Assembly (NCBI GenBank): GCA_937927895.1
Contig: CALGKA010000025.1
Span: 1 to 63,746, forward strand
Reading direction: 5' to 3'
Origin: an uncultured Granulosicoccaceae bacterium
GTDB lineage: Bacteria > Pseudomonadota > Gammaproteobacteria > Granulosicoccales > Granulosicoccaceae
DNA length: 63,746 bases
Shown: piece by piece, positions 1 to 8,870 of the stretch
Position numbering within the stretch: the first letter of the stretch is position 1
How the letters are laid out: the number at the start of each line of letters is the position of its first letter
Notes under the pieces: generated by a model
The model's input: the letters and a program-made list of their open reading frames with translations, nothing else
Databases searched by the model: none
Told to the model about the DNA's origin: nothing
Translations under genes and position numbers: made by a program

Positions 1-546
1 CCATGCAACCCATGCGCCGCTGGCGGTATAAAAGCATCAGACTTTATTCGCCCTGCAGGTGTAGATTTCAACCCGGCAGCCGCCATGGCAATGGCTGGAA
101 AAGGCAAAGAGCTTTGGAATGACACATCGCTAAGTACCAACGGATTGTCGTGCGCCTCTTGCCACAATGGCGGTGCATTACTTAACGCAACATTTGCTGA
201 ACCCTACCCACATGAAGTCAATATGCCTACCCAACAAGCAGGTGTCGGTAAAGTTGATGTCGATGAGATGGTTAACTTTTGCATGGTCGCCCCAATGCAA
301 GCCAAACCGCTTGCATGGAACTCTAGCGACTTGATAGCTCTGAGTGCTTACTCACTTGAATTACAAGCATCTTTTAATCCATGTGCCGCCAACCCATGTG
401 CTGCAAAAAACCCATGCAATCCATGTAATCCATGTGCAGCGAAAAACCCTTGCAACCCTTGCGCTGCGAAAAATCCATGCAACCCTTGCGCCGCGAAAAA
501 CCCGTGCAATCCTTGCAACCCTTGCAACCCGTGCGCTGCCAAATAG
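1..546 (+). CDS. Cytochrome c-like protein with Cys-rich NPC repeats (5' end outside window)
   Basis: The frame is open from base 1, so the N-terminus lies upstream. The visible part starts in a PCNPCAAGG stretch, passes through a class I cytochrome c-like domain and ends in a repeat tail. The heme site is CASCH at about bases 151-165. A segment with MVAPM near the domain end can supply the distal Met ligand, and the block around KPLAW is typical of periplasmic monoheme cytochromes. The tail (about bases 379-543) has 13 NPC triplets separated by AA or AAK, giving 13 cysteines. The NPC repeats therefore flank the heme domain on both sides. A strong terminator follows the stop. Electron transfer in the periplasm is the likely role of the domain. 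The role of the repeats (metal or heme binding, disulfide mesh) is unknown. An internal ATG at 85 would remove the upstream repeats and any signal peptide, so it is not preferred. Confidence 0.8.
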   Translation, partial: PCNPCAAGGIKASDFIRPAGVDFNPAAAMAMAGKGKELWNDTSLSTNGLSCASCHNGGALLNATFAEPYPHEVNMPTQQAGVGKVDVDEMVNFCMVAPMQAKPLAWNSSDLIALSAYSLELQASFNPCAANPCAAKNPCNPCNPCAAKNPCNPCAAKNPCNPCAAKNPCNPCNPCNPCAAK

Positions 547-558
547 CTCGCACATACT

Positions 559-1425
559 ATGTCAGCAGTAATCAAAGAGCCCGCTTGTCGGGCTCTTTTT
601 TTGATCACCACACTCGTTACGCTATTGGCTTGTGCGAATGCAAATCCGATCGCGGCGCCTGCTACCGTGACTATTCCGGCCGGTGAATTTATCATGGGTT
701 CGGATCAGCAAGAACGCGAATTCGCCTATCTTATTGACGAGACAGCCTATGGCCACTCGCGCACGCGTACTGGTCAATGGTACGATTCTGAACGTGATCG
801 CGTGACCGCCACCACTGATGCTTACAACATCACCGTCACGCCCATCACCAACGCTCAATACAAGCTATTTTTAGATTCAACCGCCTATCATGCTCCAAAT
901 GTAGACGCCGCTACATGGAAAAGCTATGGACTGATTCACCCGTTCGAGCGGACTATACGCCATGCGTGGAACAACAATCAGCCACCACCGAACCGCGAAA
1001 ATCACCCTGTCGTACTGGTCAGCTATGAAGATGCGAAAGCTTACGCCGCCTGGTTATCATCGCTTCTTAACGAGAACTGGCGCTTGCCCACTGAAGCGGA
1101 GTGGGAAAAAGCCATCAGAGGCACAAAAGGCAATATTTTCCCTTGGGGAAACACGTTTGATAGTGCTAAATTAAACAGCCACGATGACGGCCCGTTTGAC
1201 ACAGTTGCTGTGGGCGAAAGATCGTCACCCGGCCCGTTTGGATTACTTGATGGCGCCGGCCAGGTGTTTGAATGGGTGCTTACAACCAATGCACAACGCG
1301 CCTGGGTAAAAGGCGGCTCATGGGACGACAGTGGCTGCGGCGTCTGCAGACCTGCCGCACGCCACAGCAGAAACAAAACATTACGCCACATACTTATAGG
1401 TTTTCGACTGGTTAAAACTGAATGA
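559..1425 (+). CDS. SUMF1/formylglycine-generating-enzyme-like lipoprotein
   Basis: The protein is 288 aa. Residues 12-25 are a hydrophobic export signal ending in a lipobox, LLAC, with Cys25 as the predicted lipidated residue. The rest is an FGE-sulfatase (SUMF1) fold: PAGEFIMGS near residue 39, a central WRLPTEAEWEKA motif and a C-terminal GGSW...CRPAAR...GFR core. True aerobic FGE has two catalytic cysteines just after GGS(W/Y). Here the first is Asp and the remaining Cys pair (GCGVC) is placed differently, so sulfatase activation is unlikely and a binding or other SUMF1 role is more probable. The start at 559 has no clear ribosome site and lies beside the upstream terminator, but only this start gives a charged n-region before the hydrophobic segment. 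The next gene overlaps by ATGA, which implies coupling. Confidence 0.75.
   Translation: MSAVIKEPACRALFLITTLVTLLACANANPIAAPATVTIPAGEFIMGSDQQEREFAYLIDETAYGHSRTRTGQWYDSERDRVTATTDAYNITVTPITNAQYKLFLDSTAYHAPNVDAATWKSYGLIHPFERTIRHAWNNNQPPPNRENHPVVLVSYEDAKAYAAWLSSLLNENWRLPTEAEWEKAIRGTKGNIFPWGNTFDSAKLNSHDDGPFDTVAVGERSSPGPFGLLDGAGQVFEWVLTTNAQRAWVKGGSWDDSGCGVCRPAARHSRNKTLRHILIGFRLVKTE
574..602 (+). terminator. Rho-independent terminator inside the start of the next ORF
   Basis: A perfect 10-bp stem (574-583 with 589-598), loop CTTGT, is followed by a run of T to 602. It ends the cytochrome transcript 28 nt after its stop codon. It also covers codons 6-15 of the downstream lipoprotein ORF as read from the ATG at 559. 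Confidence 0.85.
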
Positions 1426-2189
1426 CACAGGATGCTATAGCAACAACCCACTCAACCTCACTGCCCGAACAATTGGCTGCTTTATCAGTCGAGCAACTTG
1501 AGACTATGAAATCAGCCGGCGAGCAAATCAATCATTGCTATCGGCTACTCAAGAAAAATGAAACACACGGCAATGTAGTAAGGGAAGTACTCAACAATCA
1601 AGGCACGTTTTACGAACTTGAACACTACCCGAAGGGTGATGTTCACGATAGTGATTCACACTCACAATACTTCTATCACGCACACCGTGGCATAGATGGT
1701 GAAAACGGTCATTTCCATACATTCTTGCGCGCTAAAGGTATGCAAGGCAATCCAAAGCCTGCCCCCTACTCTGGAAAAGAAAAGTGGCCAGCAGGCGACG
1801 ATGCACTGAGCCATTTAATCGCTATTTCCATGGATCCTAAGGGTTATCCCATCGGGTTATTTTCTACCAACCGTTGGGTCACCGGGGAAACCTGGTATCA
1901 CGCTGACGACGTAATCAAAATGCTGGACCATTTCAACATGGATCTGCTGTACCCGTCATGGCCTGTCAATATTTGGATTTCTAAGACCATGCAACTATTC
2001 AGACCACAAATCGAACAGCTGCTTATAGAGCGCGATCAGTCAATAGAAAAGTGGCGCATCGCCCACCCTGATATTGATGTTTATGAAGATAGAGACCTGG
2101 AAGTCACCAGTAGCTTGCTAATCGACGTAGATGCGCAAATATCACTTATAAACAAAGAATTAGCGCAACGAAACCCAGTGCCAAGCTAA
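1422..2189 (+). CDS. Conserved hypothetical His-rich protein (DUF6969-like)
   Basis: A 255-aa soluble protein without signal peptide or membrane segments. Its start overlaps the stop of the SUMF1-like gene by 4 nt (ATGA), so the two are probably translationally coupled. The middle holds a striking aromatic/His block (HYPKGDVHD, SHSQYFYHAHR, NGHFHTF, about residues 66-105) that could bind a metal, followed by PIGLFSTNRWVTGE. I recall this pattern from a family of unknown function listed as DUF6969. That assignment is from memory and the function is unknown. The C-terminal third is helical and charged. Confidence 0.7.
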   Translation: MTQDAIATTHSTSLPEQLAALSVEQLETMKSAGEQINHCYRLLKKNETHGNVVREVLNNQGTFYELEHYPKGDVHDSDSHSQYFYHAHRGIDGENGHFHTFLRAKGMQGNPKPAPYSGKEKWPAGDDALSHLIAISMDPKGYPIGLFSTNRWVTGETWYHADDVIKMLDHFNMDLLYPSWPVNIWISKTMQLFRPQIEQLLIERDQSIEKWRIAHPDIDVYEDRDLEVTSSLLIDVDAQISLINKELAQRNPVPS

Positions 2190-2438
2190 TGATCAATTTG
2201 CCGGATACGTAAGTTGCTCAGTACCTTAACCGCGCCCTCGATAATGTAGGCAATGAACGACCTCTACCGATAAATAATTCCCGTGCTGGCATATAAATCA
2301 ATCAGTGCCCTATCAAGCGGGGTCTGATTAACCACCTAATAGATGCTAAAAAGGGGCACAGTAAATCAACTCCTTGCACGCGGATTCAATTGGCGTACAA
2401 CAGCAAAACACTGGTGCATTGGCACAGGCGAAACACTC

Positions 2439-3638
2439 ATGAATGCTAACGACTTAAGATCAAAACAAGACCTCGAAATCGCAAACCAGCTGATGGACAC
2501 CAAAGAGGTCAAGCGCATCAACGAGATGATCGAGGTGCGCGAAGAAAAGGGCCCAATGGGAACCCGCCGCCGCTTGCTCGCTACCTCTGTAAGATTAAGC
2601 CGCAACATGGCACCCTGGCTACATGAAATGGCCGATGATTGCATGGCCAAGCTTGGTGTTGAGATCCCGCTGGAGCTCTATGTATACGCCAGTCCGTCAT
2701 TTAATGCAGCCTGCGTTAAACCTGAAGACGGACGCCTTTTTATTATGTTTTCTTCAAGCCTTCTAGAAGGGTTTGAAGGGTCAGAATTGCGCTTTGTTCT
2801 AGGTCATGAACTTGGTCATTACTTATATGGTCACCACGATATCCCTATTGGTTACTTACTCAACGGTAAAGCCAAACCCAGCCCCAAGCTGGCGCTACAG
2901 TTAACAACCTGGTCGCGCTACGCAGAGATTTCAGCCGATCGCGCCGGAGCGCACTGCGCTCAAGATCCACTCGGTGTGGCGCGCTCATTGTTCAAGCTTG
3001 CCTCTGGCTTAAGCAGCAAGTTAGTGCAGTTCAACATTGACGAATTCATGGAACAAGTCGATGAAATGCAAACCGAAGATGCACTGCCCGGTCAAGGCGC
3101 ACCACAAGAAGATTGGTTTATGACGCATCCCTTCAGTCCACTTAGAGTCCGGGCCTTGCGTTTATTTGATACTTCAACACTAGCGAAAAAAGGCGGCACT
3201 AGCGTTGCAGAGCTAGAAGCCGGTGTTCAAGTATTAATGACTATTATGGAACCAAGCTACCTTGAAGGTCGAACCGATACCGCAGAGAGCATGCGTCGCT
3301 TGCTATTTGCAGCAGCACTTTCTGTGGCAAACGCCAATGGCAAAATTTCCGATAAAGAAATAGCCGTATTTGAAAAGTTCTTTGGCAAACGCAGTTTTAA
3401 TGAAGACTTAAACCTTGATCGATTAGCGCAAGATCTTGATGATCGAATTTCCCAGGTTAAAGACACCACCACTGTTGCGCAACGCATGCAAATTGTACGT
3501 GATCTATGCACCGTTGCACGCGCTGACAAAAAAGTCAGTAGCGCTGAACTCAAAGTGATCACCAATATCGCCAAAGGCCTTGAGGTGCCAGAACATTTTG
3601 TTCACCAAGCCTCGTCGATGGAAATTGGACTCGACTAG
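2439..3638 (+). CDS. M48-family metallopeptidase with C-terminal TerB-like domain
   Basis: From the ATG at 2439 (399 aa) the protein has a zinc-protease motif HELGH at residues 123-127, followed by GHH, and a third-ligand glutamate in EISADRAG near residue 163, as in M48 peptidases. No membrane segments are seen, unlike HtpX or Ste24, so this is a soluble cytoplasmic member. The last third (about residues 285-390) looks like two halves of a TerB-type helical domain (AAALSVANANGKISDKE and CTVARADKKVSSAELK), a fold often found in stress and tellurite-response proteins. The frame extends upstream to 2343, but 2439 is preferred because an AGGCGA sequence precedes it and the upstream residues do not resemble the family. 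The substrate is unknown. Confidence 0.8.
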   Translation: MNANDLRSKQDLEIANQLMDTKEVKRINEMIEVREEKGPMGTRRRLLATSVRLSRNMAPWLHEMADDCMAKLGVEIPLELYVYASPSFNAACVKPEDGRLFIMFSSSLLEGFEGSELRFVLGHELGHYLYGHHDIPIGYLLNGKAKPSPKLALQLTTWSRYAEISADRAGAHCAQDPLGVARSLFKLASGLSSKLVQFNIDEFMEQVDEMQTEDALPGQGAPQEDWFMTHPFSPLRVRALRLFDTSTLAKKGGTSVAELEAGVQVLMTIMEPSYLEGRTDTAESMRRLLFAAALSVANANGKISDKEIAVFEKFFGKRSFNEDLNLDRLAQDLDDRISQVKDTTTVAQRMQIVRDLCTVARADKKVSSAELKVITNIAKGLEVPEHFVHQASSMEIGLD

Positions 3639-3808
3639 TCGCCCGGCAACACGAATCGCCCGCTACCAAGTATCCGCCGCCCAACAATGTGAAATATCGC
3701 CCTTCGCCAGGGCCAAGACGTGCGTGCTAGAATTTTTCCGGTACCATAACTACGGCGGGGCATATTGCCTCATCATGTATCATATTTGAAACAACTACCG
3801 GAGCCACT

Positions 3809-4273
3809 ATGTCGGAACGCGCGACAATCACTGCTTACCTCACCGTGAGCCGAGCAGATGAAGCTATAACGTTTTACGAGGCTGCCTTTGGCTTTGAAGA
3901 GATCGGCCCACGCCTTGAAGATAACCACGGCAATATTATTCATACCGAATTAAAACTCGGCGACAGCTCTATTATGCTTTCCGAAGAGATGCCACAGTTC
4001 GGCAATAAAGGACCAAAATCTTTGCGCGGAACGTGCGTGCGAATGAACCTGCAAGTTGAAGATGCACACGGCACTGCAAGCCGTGCACAAACGGCGGGTG
4101 CTTCACTCGTATCACCGGTAGTCGATCAGTTCTACGGGCATCGATCAGGTAGACTTTGCGACCCTTATGGTCACGTATGGATTATCTCGCAGCAGATTGA
4201 AACCCTAAGTAACGAAGAGATTCGTCGCCGAACTGATGAATATTTTAAGGCCCAAGAAGAAGCAGAGACTTGA
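3809..4273 (+). CDS. VOC superfamily (glyoxalase/bleomycin resistance, PhnB-like) protein
   Basis: A 154-aa protein with the paired beta-alpha-beta-beta-beta modules of the vicinal oxygen chelate fold. It starts ITAYLTVSRADEAITFYEAAFGFEE and ends with the diagnostic DPYGHVWIIS segment. The sequence is closest to the PhnB/YdcJ-like group annotated as glyoxalase-like. The substrate cannot be told. A GGAG ribosome site lies at about 3799-3802 ahead of the ATG. The stop codon sits inside the first unit of a 13-bp tandem repeat. Confidence 0.85.
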   Translation: MSERATITAYLTVSRADEAITFYEAAFGFEEIGPRLEDNHGNIIHTELKLGDSSIMLSEEMPQFGNKGPKSLRGTCVRMNLQVEDAHGTASRAQTAGASLVSPVVDQFYGHRSGRLCDPYGHVWIISQQIETLSNEEIRRRTDEYFKAQEEAET

Positions 4274-4321
4274 AGCAGAGATTTGAAGCAGAGATTTGAA
4301 GCAGAGATTTGAAGCAGAGAC
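4257..4321. repeat. 13-bp tandem repeat spanning the stop codon of the VOC gene
   Basis: Four adjoining units of TTGAAGCAGAGAT (units at 4270, 4283, 4296 and 4309, the last ending in C) follow a degenerate unit at 4257-4269 that is still coding. The period is not a multiple of three. It appears to have grown from the 3' end of the gene. Confidence 0.9.
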
Positions 4322-4437
4322 TTGCAAGCAGATTCTTAATGCAAGAACTTAATAACAAGGTTTAAACACAATTGCACAAACCGAAAGGCAAACTGCAAGT
4401 AAGTGTCGACTGACCACAGGATTGACCAAAACTATAA

Positions 4438-4465
4438 AGCACTAGCAGCAATAGCTGCTAGTGCT
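4438..4465. terminator. Hairpin terminator between the VOC gene and ppsA
   Basis: A perfect 12-bp stem AGCACTAGCAGC / GCTGCTAGTGCT encloses an AATA loop. Short T stretches lie on both sides (ATTTT on plus, TTTA on minus), so it may serve the convergent VOC and ppsA transcripts. Confidence 0.7.
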
Positions 4466-4481
4466 ATTTTGAAGTTTCCAG

Positions 4482-6842
4482 TTACTCGACTTCCTGCCCA
4501 GCTAAGAACAACCACGTTTCAATGACTGTATCAGGGTTCAACGACACGCTAGTGATCCCCTGCTCCATCAACCACATGGCAAGATCCGGATGATCAGATG
4601 GCCCCTGGCCACAAATACCAACGTACTTGTTTGCCTTATTGGCAGCTGAAATTGCCATTGCCAAAAGCTTTTTAACCGCCGCATCGCGCTCATCAAACAA
4701 GTGTGCAATCAAACCTGAATCACGATCAAGACCAAGCGTTAATTGAGTAAGGTCGTTTGATCCAATTGAGAAGCCATCAAACTTTTCTAAAAATTCTTCC
4801 GCTAGAATCGCATTACTTGGCACTTCGCACATCATGACGATTTTAAGATCGTTTCGACCGCGCTCTAGACCATTTTCCTTTAGAAGTTCTAATACATCAT
4901 CTGCTTCTTGAAGGGTACGAATAAAGGGCACCATGATCCAGACATTAGTCAGACCCATTTCATCACGTACTTTTTTAAGCGCCCGGCACTCTAGCTCAAA
5001 ACACTCCCTAAATGATGACGATATATATCGTGAGGCTCCACGAAAACCAATCATTGGGTTTTCTTCATTGGGCTCGAATACATCACCACCAATCAAGTTA
5101 GCGTATTCATTTGATTTAAAATCACTTAAGCGCACAATCACAGGGTGAGGTGAAAATGCAGAAGCCAGTGTAGCAACCCCTTCAGTGAGCTTATCAACAT
5201 AAAAATCTACTGGTGATTTATAACCCGCGACTCGCTCATCAATTACCTTTCGAACATCGTCTTCCATCATTTCATAATTGAGCAGCGCTTTCGGGTGTAC
5301 ACCTATTGTATTGCTAATCATAAATTCCAAACGCATCAGCCCAACCCCATGATTAGGCAAACGCTGAAAATCAAACGCGCGCTCAGGGTTACCGACATTC
5401 ATGGTAATTTTAAAAGGTAAATCAGGCAGCGTATCTAACTGTATCTCCTTAACCTTGTATTCGATTTGCCCGTCATAGACTTTGCCGGTATCACCTTCCG
5501 AACAAGAGACTGTTACATCAATACCGTCTTTTAAAAGCTTTGTAGCATCACCGCAACCAACGACCGCAGGCACGCCTAACTCACGCGCTATAATCGCTGC
5601 ATGGCATGTTCTACCACCGCGGTTAGTCACAATCGCAGAAGCACGTTTCATTACCGGCTCCCAGTCCGGGTCCGTCATATCCGTGACCAGAATATCGCCG
5701 TCTTGCACCTTTGATAGATGCTCAAGGTTCGGTATGTTTCGAACCGTACCTGCACCAATGCGCTGGCCAATACTGCGCCCTGTCACTAATACAGTTGATT
5801 GAGTATGATCGAGCTCGTAGCGGCGAATTACATTTTTGTTTGATCGTGATTCAACGGTTTCAGGCCGCGCCTGTAATATATAGAGATTTCCGTCAACACC
5901 GTCTTTGCCCCACTCAATATCCATCGGCCGGCCATAGTGCTTTTCAATCGTCACAGCCATTGCTGCCAGCGCTTCCACATCAGAATCAGTAAGAGAAAGC
6001 TGCATGCGTTCAGCTTCGGTAGTATCGATGGTTTCGACTGCTACTTTTTCGCCATACACCATTTTAATTTGCTTGCTACCGCGGGTGCGTCGTACGATGG
6101 CGGGCTTATTTTGTGCAAGTGTCGGCTTATGTACATAGAATTCATCGGGGTTAACAGAGCCTTGTACGACACATTCACCGAGACCCCACGATGAAGTAAT
6201 AAATACTACATCTTCAAAACCGGTTTCAGTATCTATTGAGAACAACACGCCACTGGCACCGACATCACTGCGAACCATTCGTTGAATTCCAGCAGAAAGC
6301 GCCACGTCTGCGTGATCAAAGCCCTGGTGTACGCGGTAGGAGATCGCCCGATCGTTATACAAAGAGGCGAAAACCTCCTTAATTCGTGCGAGTACCTCAT
6401 CTATGCCAGTAACATTTAGAAATGTCTCTTGCTGCCCGGCAAACGAGGCCTCCGGTAGATCTTCAGCAGTGGCGGATGAACGCACAGCTACTGATATTTC
6501 ACCTTCGCCTTGTAATTTTGCATAGGCCTCACGCACAGCTGCTTCCAACGGCTCTGGAAACGGCGTATTCATGACCATCTCACGAATCTTCTTGCCTCGT
6601 ATCACCAGTTCGTCGACATCTTCAACATCAAAATCGACCAACAACGCATTGATTTGACTATCAAGATCGTTATGAGACAAAAAGTCCCGGAAAGCATCCG
6701 CGGTAGTCGCAAAGCCACCTGGCACAGTAATTCCAGCACTTGCTAGATTACTGATCATCTCACCAAGGGACGCGTTTTTACCCCCAACCACTGGAACATC
6801 GTCCATTGAGAGACCGTCAAAAAATAATACATAATTAGTCAA
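4482..6842 (-). CDS. ppsA: Phosphoenolpyruvate synthase
   Basis: A 786-aa protein matching PEP synthase along its length. It converts pyruvate, ATP and water to PEP, AMP and phosphate for gluconeogenesis. Seen in order: the N-terminal pyruvate/ATP-binding domain ([20 protein letters not shown] near 121-130), the phosphohistidine swivelling domain with [15 protein letters not shown] (catalytic His414), and the C-terminal PEP-binding barrel ending with [12 protein letters not shown], which carries the catalytic Cys. It is divergent from ppsR, the classic arrangement with its regulatory kinase/phosphotransferase. Only about 115 nt separate the two starts. Confidence 0.97.
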   Translation of the reverse strand: MTNYVLFFDGLSMDDVPVVGGKNASLGEMISNLASAGITVPGGFATTADAFRDFLSHNDLDSQINALLVDFDVEDVDELVIRGKKIREMVMNTPFPEPLEAAVREAYAKLQGEGEISVAVRSSATAEDLPEASFAGQQETFLNVTGIDEVLARIKEVFASLYNDRAISYRVHQGFDHADVALSAGIQRMVRSDVGASGVLFSIDTETGFEDVVFITSSWGLGECVVQGSVNPDEFYVHKPTLAQNKPAIVRRTRGSKQIKMVYGEKVAVETIDTTEAERMQLSLTDSDVEALAAMAVTIEKHYGRPMDIEWGKDGVDGNLYILQARPETVESRSNKNVIRRYELDHTQSTVLVTGRSIGQRIGAGTVRNIPNLEHLSKVQDGDILVTDMTDPDWEPVMKRASAIVTNRGGRTCHAAIIARELGVPAVVGCGDATKLLKDGIDVTVSCSEGDTGKVYDGQIEYKVKEIQLDTLPDLPFKITMNVGNPERAFDFQRLPNHGVGLMRLEFMISNTIGVHPKALLNYEMMEDDVRKVIDERVAGYKSPVDFYVDKLTEGVATLASAFSPHPVIVRLSDFKSNEYANLIGGDVFEPNEENPMIGFRGASRYISSSFRECFELECRALKKVRDEMGLTNVWIMVPFIRTLQEADDVLELLKENGLERGRNDLKIVMMCEVPSNAILAEEFLEKFDGFSIGSNDLTQLTLGLDRDSGLIAHLFDERDAAVKKLLAMAISAANKANKYVGICGQGPSDHPDLAMWLMEQGITSVSLNPDTVIETWLFLAGQEVE

Positions 6843-6957
6843 TGTGAATTCTCTTGATCTATTCTTAAGTTAATGGTCTTGTTAGCGTTTCCGCCAACAC
6901 CCTTATTCTAGCCAATTGGTGGGCACTGTGCCTTCACCTCTGAATCGGACACCACTC

Positions 6958-7776
6958 ATGCAGACGCGTACCACATACGTTATTTCAGATCGCACCGGGT
7001 TAACCGCTGAAGCCCTTTGCCACAGCCTGCTCAGTCAATTTCCCAACGTGCAATTTGATATTGAAAACCTGCCTTTCATAGACACCATTGAGAAAGCACA
7101 AGATGTTGTAAAGAGCCTAAATAAACTGGCTGAAAAGACCAATGAGAAACCCTTGGTTTTCGCCACATTGGTCAACGATGAGGTCCGGAAAATCATCCGT
7201 GACGGCAATGCAGTCTTTTTCGATCTATTCGATACATTTATCGATCCATTGGAAAAGGAACTTAATCTTGAGTCATCACATTCGGTGGGTAGGTCTCACG
7301 GTGTGCACGATCTTGCTCAATATTCCGCCAGAATGAGCGCTGTAAACTTCGCCATGACCACCGACGACGGCATGGAGACAGATCACTACGCCCGCGCTGA
7401 TGTGGTGGTTATTGGCGCCTCCCGAGCCGGAAAAACCCCCACCTGTCTGTATTTATCTCTTCAGTTTGGTGTTTTTGCTGCAAATTACCCCCTGACAGCG
7501 CCAGATCTTGAAAGCACCGAACTACCAAAAGCCTTAGCCCCACATAAGGACAAATTGTTTGGCCTCACCATTGACCCCTACCGCCTGCAACAGATAAGAA
7601 AAGAAAGATTTGCCGGTGACAGCTACGCATCACCGGATGCTTGTCAATTTGAAGTGGCGCAAGCAGAAGCTATGTACCGCGCCAATAACGTGCCTTATGT
7701 CAACACCACAAAGAAGTCGGTAGAAGAAATTGGCGCTTATATTCTGCATAAAGCGTCACTGCGTCGAAAAATCTAA
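6958..7776 (+). CDS. ppsR: PEP synthase regulatory protein (kinase/pyrophosphorylase)
   Basis: A DUF299-family protein (272 aa from the ATG at 6958) with YVISDRTGLTAE at the N-terminus and a P-loop GASRAGKTPT around residues 153-162. Members inactivate PEP synthase by ADP-dependent threonine phosphorylation and reactivate it by Pi-dependent dephosphorylation. Divergent placement beside ppsA supports the assignment. The frame extends upstream to 6916, but family members begin right at the RTTYVISD region, so 6958 is preferred. Confidence 0.95.
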   Translation: MQTRTTYVISDRTGLTAEALCHSLLSQFPNVQFDIENLPFIDTIEKAQDVVKSLNKLAEKTNEKPLVFATLVNDEVRKIIRDGNAVFFDLFDTFIDPLEKELNLESSHSVGRSHGVHDLAQYSARMSAVNFAMTTDDGMETDHYARADVVVIGASRAGKTPTCLYLSLQFGVFAANYPLTAPDLESTELPKALAPHKDKLFGLTIDPYRLQQIRKERFAGDSYASPDACQFEVAQAEAMYRANNVPYVNTTKKSVEEIGAYILHKASLRRKI

Positions 7777-7862
7777 CACTTTTTGCAATCGGAGACAGTT
7801 TGAATCACAGGCTTTTGAAGCGTTTTCCACTATACTTGCCCAATCTTAGCTGAGACCTTTCC

Positions 7863-8870
7863 ATGAAAATTCTTGTTACCGGTGCAGCCGGCTTTATTGG
7901 CTCAACCCTGTCCCACAAATTGCTCGCCCGCGGTGATCAAGTCATTGGTGTGGACAACCTCAATGACTACTACGACCCATCACTAAAAGAAGCCAGGCTT
8001 GCACGACTCACCAGCCACGAAAACTTCACTGAAGTGCGTATTTCCATTGAAGACAAAGACGCCATGGAGGCCACTTTCGCTACACACAAACCCGATCGAG
8101 TAGTGAACCTGGCAGCGCAAGCAGGTGTGCGCTACTCAATTGAAAATCCGTACGCCTATATTGATGCCAATATTTATGGCTTCATGAATGTTCTAGAGAA
8201 CTGCCGACACCACAACGTTCAGCATTTAGTCTATGCATCAACCAGCTCCGTATATGGCGCGCACACCAACATGCCTTTCTCGATACACGATCACGTTGAC
8301 CACCCGGTAAGTCTGTATGCCGCAACGAAAAAATCTAACGAACTCATGGCACACACCTACAGCCACTTGTTTGAGATTCCAACTACAGGTCTGCGATTCT
8401 TCACTGTATACGGCCCGTGGGGCAGACCCGATATGGCTTTGTTTAGCTTCACCAAGAAAATTCTAGCCGGCGAGCCAATAGACGTATTCAACCACGGCAA
8501 CCACAAACGCGACTTCACCTTCATAGACGATATCGTCGAAGGCGTTGTAAGAACCCTCGACAACGTAGCAGTCTCAGACCCGAACTGGAACCCGGAAACC
8601 CCAGGCTCTGCCACCAGCGCCGCCCCTTATCGTGTATACAACATCGGCAACAGCGAGCCCGTTAACCTAATGCGATACATTGAAGTACTAGAAGAATGCC
8701 TGGGCAAAAAAGCAGAAATGAATCTACTACCCCTTCAACCCGGTGATGTACCAGACACCTATGCCGATGTAACCGATCTGGTTAAAGCAGTAGACTACAA
8801 ACCCGCCACCACCGTTGAAGAAGGTATAGCCGCTTTTGTTGATTGGTATAAGTCTTACTACAAAATCTAG
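7863..8870 (+). CDS. NAD-dependent epimerase, UDP-glucuronate 4-epimerase type
   Basis: A 335-aa extended SDR enzyme. The NAD-binding GxxGxxG is TGAAGFIGS at residues 6-14, and the catalytic YxxxK is Tyr152/Lys156 ([10 protein letters not shown]). The sequence [16 protein letters not shown] and the block [17 protein letters not shown] are characteristic of UDP-glucuronate/galacturonate 4-epimerases (LspL/CapI type) rather than of GalE. The product would feed capsule or exopolysaccharide. No other polysaccharide genes flank it here. Strong hairpins follow its stop. Confidence 0.88.
   Translation: MKILVTGAAGFIGSTLSHKLLARGDQVIGVDNLNDYYDPSLKEARLARLTSHENFTEVRISIEDKDAMEATFATHKPDRVVNLAAQAGVRYSIENPYAYIDANIYGFMNVLENCRHHNVQHLVYASTSSVYGAHTNMPFSIHDHVDHPVSLYAATKKSNELMAHTYSHLFEIPTTGLRFFTVYGPWGRPDMALFSFTKKILAGEPIDVFNHGNHKRDFTFIDDIVEGVVRTLDNVAVSDPNWNPETPGSATSAAPYRVYNIGNSEPVNLMRYIEVLEECLGKKAEMNLLPLQPGDVPDTYADVTDLVKAVDYKPATTVEEGIAAFVDWYKSYYKI

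Noticed and set aside
348-695. Open frames on both strands across the NPC repeat region
   Set aside because: They are by-products of the GC-rich Cys/Asn/Pro codon repeats; only the plus frame with the heme motif is credible.
559-1425. True sulfatase-modifying formylglycine-generating enzyme
   Set aside because: The first catalytic Cys after GGSW is Asp and no sulfatase gene is near.
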